Positions 5,311 to 7,172 of a stretch of 7,172 nucleotides of DNA are shown piece after piece (position 1 is the stretch's first letter; each line of letters opens with the position of its first letter). Source of the DNA: Pelotomaculum sp. UBA4789 (GTDB lineage: Bacteria; Bacillota; Desulfotomaculia; Desulfotomaculales; Pelotomaculaceae). The notes beneath the pieces are model-generated. The model saw only the letters and a program-made list of their open reading frames with translations. It ran no database searches and was not told where the DNA came from. Location: assembly GCA_002402945.1 (NCBI GenBank), contig DHGV01000085.1:14483-21654 (forward strand), written 5' to 3'. Both the position numbers and the translations under genes were made by a program.

Positions 5311-6639
5311 TTAATAATTTAACTGGTACTCATCAAGCTCCCACTGGTGCACTTCAGCCTGGAAACGCTCCCACTCCGCTTCCTTGCTCTCCAGGAAACG
5401 GCGGTAAATGTGCTCTCCCAGCGCATCCTGGATGATTTTATCTTCAGCCAGCGCCTGCAAAGCCTCATTAAGGCTGCGGGGCAGGCCCTGCTTCTTAACG
5501 ATTTGTTTTAGAATGCTGCTTTCCGGGTCCTCCTCCGGAACCGGCGGCGGAGGCTCTGTTTTTTCAACAATCCCATTCAGACCGGCTTCCGCTGCCGCTG
5601 CCAGCACCAGGTAAGGGTTGCAGGTCGGATCCGGACTGCGCAATATAATCCTGGCTTCATTACCGCGCTGCGCGGGGATCCGGATCATGGTGCTGCGGTT
5701 CTCTTCAGACCACGCTATCAGTACCGGGCAAAGCCCGTTAGGTAAAAGCCGTTTATAGGAGTTAACCAGCGGATTCGCAACAGCGGTGATAGAACGGGCG
5801 TGCCGCAGTATGCCGCCAATAAAATTAAAGGCGTGGTCGCTTAGACCCAGTCGCCCGGCGGCGTCGGAAAATATGTTTTCACTGTCATGCCAGAGAGACA
5901 GGTTCAGGTGCATACCGGAACCGCTCAAACCGGTGAGTGGTTTTGGCATGAAGGTGGCGTGCAAGCCATGGCGCTGCGCCACGGTACGGACCACAAATTT
6001 GAAAGTTTCCGTTTTATCGGCTATGGCCAGGGCGCTGTCTTCCCTGATGTATATTTCATGCTGGCCGGGCGCCTTCTCATGGTGAGAGGAAGAAATGTCG
6101 AGCCCCATCTCCTGAAGGGTCAGCACCATGTCACGGCGCGCGTTTTCTCCCAGGTCCACCGGTGACAGGTCGCAGTAGCCCGCCTGGTCATGGGTGGCAG
6201 TAGTTGGTTCACCACGACTGTCAGTCAGGAACATAAAGAATTCAACCTGGGCTCCGGCCTGCAGATCGAAGCCCAGCGAGGCTCCTTTTCTCAAAATCCT
6301 CTTCAGGGCGGAGCGCGAACACCCGGGGAAAGGGCTGCCGTCGGGCTGGGTGACATCGCAAATCAGGCGGGCCACCGAACCGTCCCTGGGCCGCCAGGGA
6401 AAAATTTCAAAGGTATCGGCATCGGGAAGAAGGCAGATGTCGCTTTCCCTGTTACGGACAAATCCCTCGATCGCTGAACTGTCAAATAAGATCTTTCCTT
6501 CCAGGGCTCTTTCCAGTTCTTCCACAGCAATAGCAATGTTTTTGAAAGAACCAAAAATATCGGTAAACTGCAGGCGGATAAATTTGACGTTATACTCCCT
6601 GGCTTTTTCCAAAACTTCTTTTTTGCTGTAAGATCTCAT
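5311..6639 (-). CDS. Glutamine synthetase-like protein lacking key catalytic glutamates (probable pseudo-GS)
   Basis: The 442-residue protein aligns with the GlnA of this window without gaps through residue 345 at least, and keeps the GSI fold. Kept residues are D53, E133, E188 (SHHE), E195 (GQHE), H244 (GSGMH), R62 and the NRS and LRSPDP motifs. Three residues required in active GS are replaced: the n2-metal glutamate at 131 is Gln (GAQVEF), the flap glutamate at 303 is Leu (PNGLCP instead of GFEAP), and the n2-metal glutamate at 332 is Ile (RIILRSP). Ser56 of the active-site loop is Ala. The stretch after 360 is proline- and acid-rich and lacks the RNIYxM motif. The frame is intact, so the gene looks kept for another role: a regulator, a partner in mixed oligomers, or a ligase of changed specificity. 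GGGGG lies 10 nt before the ATG. Its leader holds a strong terminator and an ANTAR-type hairpin. Confidence 0.92.
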   Translation of the reverse strand: MRSYSKKEVLEKAREYNVKFIRLQFTDIFGSFKNIAIAVEELERALEGKILFDSSAIEGFVRNRESDICLLPDADTFEIFPWRPRDGSVARLICDVTQPDGSPFPGCSRSALKRILRKGASLGFDLQAGAQVEFFMFLTDSRGEPTTATHDQAGYCDLSPVDLGENARRDMVLTLQEMGLDISSSHHEKAPGQHEIYIREDSALAIADKTETFKFVVRTVAQRHGLHATFMPKPLTGLSGSGMHLNLSLWHDSENIFSDAAGRLGLSDHAFNFIGGILRHARSITAVANPLVNSYKRLLPNGLCPVLIAWSEENRSTMIRIPAQRGNEARIILRSPDPTCNPYLVLAAAAEAGLNGIVEKTEPPPPVPEEDPESSILKQIVKKQGLPRSLNEALQALAEDKIIQDALGEHIYRRFLESKEAEWERFQAEVHQWELDEYQLNY

Positions 6640-6654
6640 CGGTTTTCAACCCCC

Positions 6655-6705
6655 AAAATAAAAAACGTCCTGACAAAACCTTAAAGAAAGGTTTTTTCAG
6701 GACGT
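6655..6705 (-). terminator. Intrinsic terminator in the leader of the GS-like gene
   Basis: On the minus strand ACGTCCTGA pairs with TCAGGACGT, and inside it AAAACCTT pairs with AAGGTTTT with a single A-G mismatch between the two stems (6665-6705). A run of T residues interrupted by one A follows. It ends about 25 nt above the GS-like start codon. Its 5' arm shares the bases of the P2 hairpin 3' arm (6700-6703), which marks it as a conditional terminator. Confidence 0.87.
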
Positions 6706-6743
6706 CGTTGCCCAGTTTGCTACTATTTAACTTTAATGTTAAA
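6698..6743 (-). promoter_or_regulatory. ANTAR-type hexaloop leader of the GS-like gene (P2 clear, P1 weak)
   Basis: P2 (6698-6715) pairs CUGGGC with GUCCUG (one U-U mismatch, one G-U pair) around the loop AACGAC, with A at position 1 and G at position 4, almost the same loop as P2 of gltB. The P1 candidate (6726-6743) pairs TTTAAC with GTTAAA around AUUAAA, which lacks G4. It also lies so close to the -10 box at 6744-6749 that a start from that promoter would cut it. Either transcription starts higher up or P1 is degenerate here. Confidence 0.6.
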
Positions 6744-6771
6744 AGTATAGCACGTTATTTAAAAAATTCAA
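6744..6771 (-). promoter_or_regulatory. Probable sigma-A-type promoter of the GS-like gene
   Basis: On the minus strand TTGAAT (6766-6771) and TATACT (6744-6749) are separated by 16 bp. The start would fall near 6737, and the transcript would contain P2 and the terminator before the GS-like gene. The element lies in the gap after the GltD-like gene, so the GS-like gene can be transcribed on its own. Confidence 0.6.
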
Positions 6772-6818
6772 CCATTATCTGAAAAATATCTGTAAAAATC
6801 TCAAATTGTTTTCTCAGA

Positions 6819-7172
6819 TTATTTTTCTTTCAAGTAATCATTTATTGCCCTGGCTGCCGTCCGGCCCGCTCCCATGGCCAGGATGACAGTAGCAGCCCCG
6901 GTTACCACATCACCGCCCGCGAATACGCCCGGCAGGGAAGTAGCCCCGGTCTCCAGGTCGGCAGTGATATTGCCTTTCCTGTTGCATGCCAATCCCTTGG
7001 TGGTCCTCGGCACCAGCGGGTTTGGCCCCTGCCCGATAGCAACCACCACAGTATCTGCATCCATAATGAATTCTGAGCCCTTGATCGGAACCGGGCTTCG
7101 TCTGCCAGACTCGTCCGGCTCGCCAAGCTCGAACTGCAGGCACTCCATCCCGGTCACCCAGAAGTCATCATT
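6819..7172 (-). CDS. gltD: NADPH-dependent glutamate synthase small subunit family, C-terminal part (partial)
   Basis: The frame is open from the window edge (7172) to a TAA at 6819, giving 117 residues of the C-terminus; the start is out of view. Visible marks of the pyridine-nucleotide/FAD oxidoreductase fold are DTVVVAIGQGPNP, then the FAD-closing segment PGVFAGGDVVTGAATVILAMGAGR and a last helix ending in YLKEK. The family passes electrons from NADPH through FAD to the glutamate synthase large subunit. The same fold and very similar C-termini occur in NfnB/SudA-type ferredoxin:NADP oxidoreductase subunits, so gltD is the likely but not certain name. No strong terminator is seen after it; AATCT/AGATT with a long loop is too weak to call. 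Confidence 0.85.
   Translation of the reverse strand, partial: NDDFWVTGMECLQFELGEPDESGRRSPVPIKGSEFIMDADTVVVAIGQGPNPLVPRTTKGLACNRKGNITADLETGATSLPGVFAGGDVVTGAATVILAMGAGRTAARAINDYLKEK

Noticed and set aside
6780..6818. A weak inverted repeat AATCT/AGATT after the GltD-like stop codon, considered as a terminator.
   Set aside because: Five A-T-rich base pairs with a 14-base loop and a short T run would not make a credible terminator.

Overview
The window reads as chromosomal DNA of an anaerobic Firmicute, most likely a Clostridia or Peptococcaceae-type organism. The grounds are a GSI-alpha-type glutamine synthetase, a stand-alone FMN glutamate-synthase-like protein with an N-terminal cysteine cluster, an ANTAR response regulator next to nitrogen genes, G-rich ribosome binding sites and AT-rich spacers. 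The lineage is inferred from protein character only. Every gene I can support lies on the minus strand, so the locus is read from high to low coordinates.

Order in the direction of transcription: the 3' end of a GltD-like NADPH-dependent glutamate synthase small subunit (6819-7172, cut by the edge); a glutamine-synthetase-like protein that has lost three catalytic glutamates (5311-6639); an FMN glutamate-synthase-like protein (3462-5105); a REC-ANTAR RNA-binding antiterminator whose phospho-acceptor Asp is Glu (2707-3282); an intact glutamine synthetase GlnA (977-2308); and the 5' end of a glutamate synthase large subunit GltB (1-746, cut by the edge). Together these are the parts of the GS-GOGAT ammonium assimilation route plus a dedicated RNA-level regulator.

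The spacers hold the most striking content. In front of glnA, gltB, the ANTAR gene and the GS-like gene there are leader RNAs with one plan: a small hairpin with a six-base loop, a second small six-base-loop hairpin, then an intrinsic-terminator hairpin whose 5' arm includes the 3' arm of the second hairpin. This is the recognised layout of ANTAR-protein targets, in which protein binding to the paired hexaloops blocks the terminator. Loops with A at position 1 and G at position 4 are seen at gltB (ACUGAA, AACGAG), downstream of the ANTAR gene (AUUGUU, AAUGAU), in P1 of the ANTAR leader (AGUGAA) and in P2 of the GS-like leader (AACGAC). A second class with G at position 1 is seen just upstream of glnA (GGCGCU, GAUGAG) and in P2 of the ANTAR leader (GAUGCU). 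The locus therefore looks like a self-contained ANTAR antitermination regulon covering most of the nitrogen-assimilation genes in view, including the regulator itself.

Two proteins suggest an unusual signal input. The ANTAR receiver domain looks unable to be phosphorylated (D to E at residue 55, broken acidic pocket), and no histidine kinase is in view. The GS-like protein keeps the fold and one metal site but lacks the glutamates for the second metal and the catalytic flap. A testable inference is that the pseudo-GS, or GlnA itself, acts as the nitrogen sensor for the ANTAR protein. Other features are a 16-bp tandem repeat array between glnA and gltB, an 11-bp purine-rich repeat before the FMN protein, and three terminators in series between the ANTAR gene and glnA.
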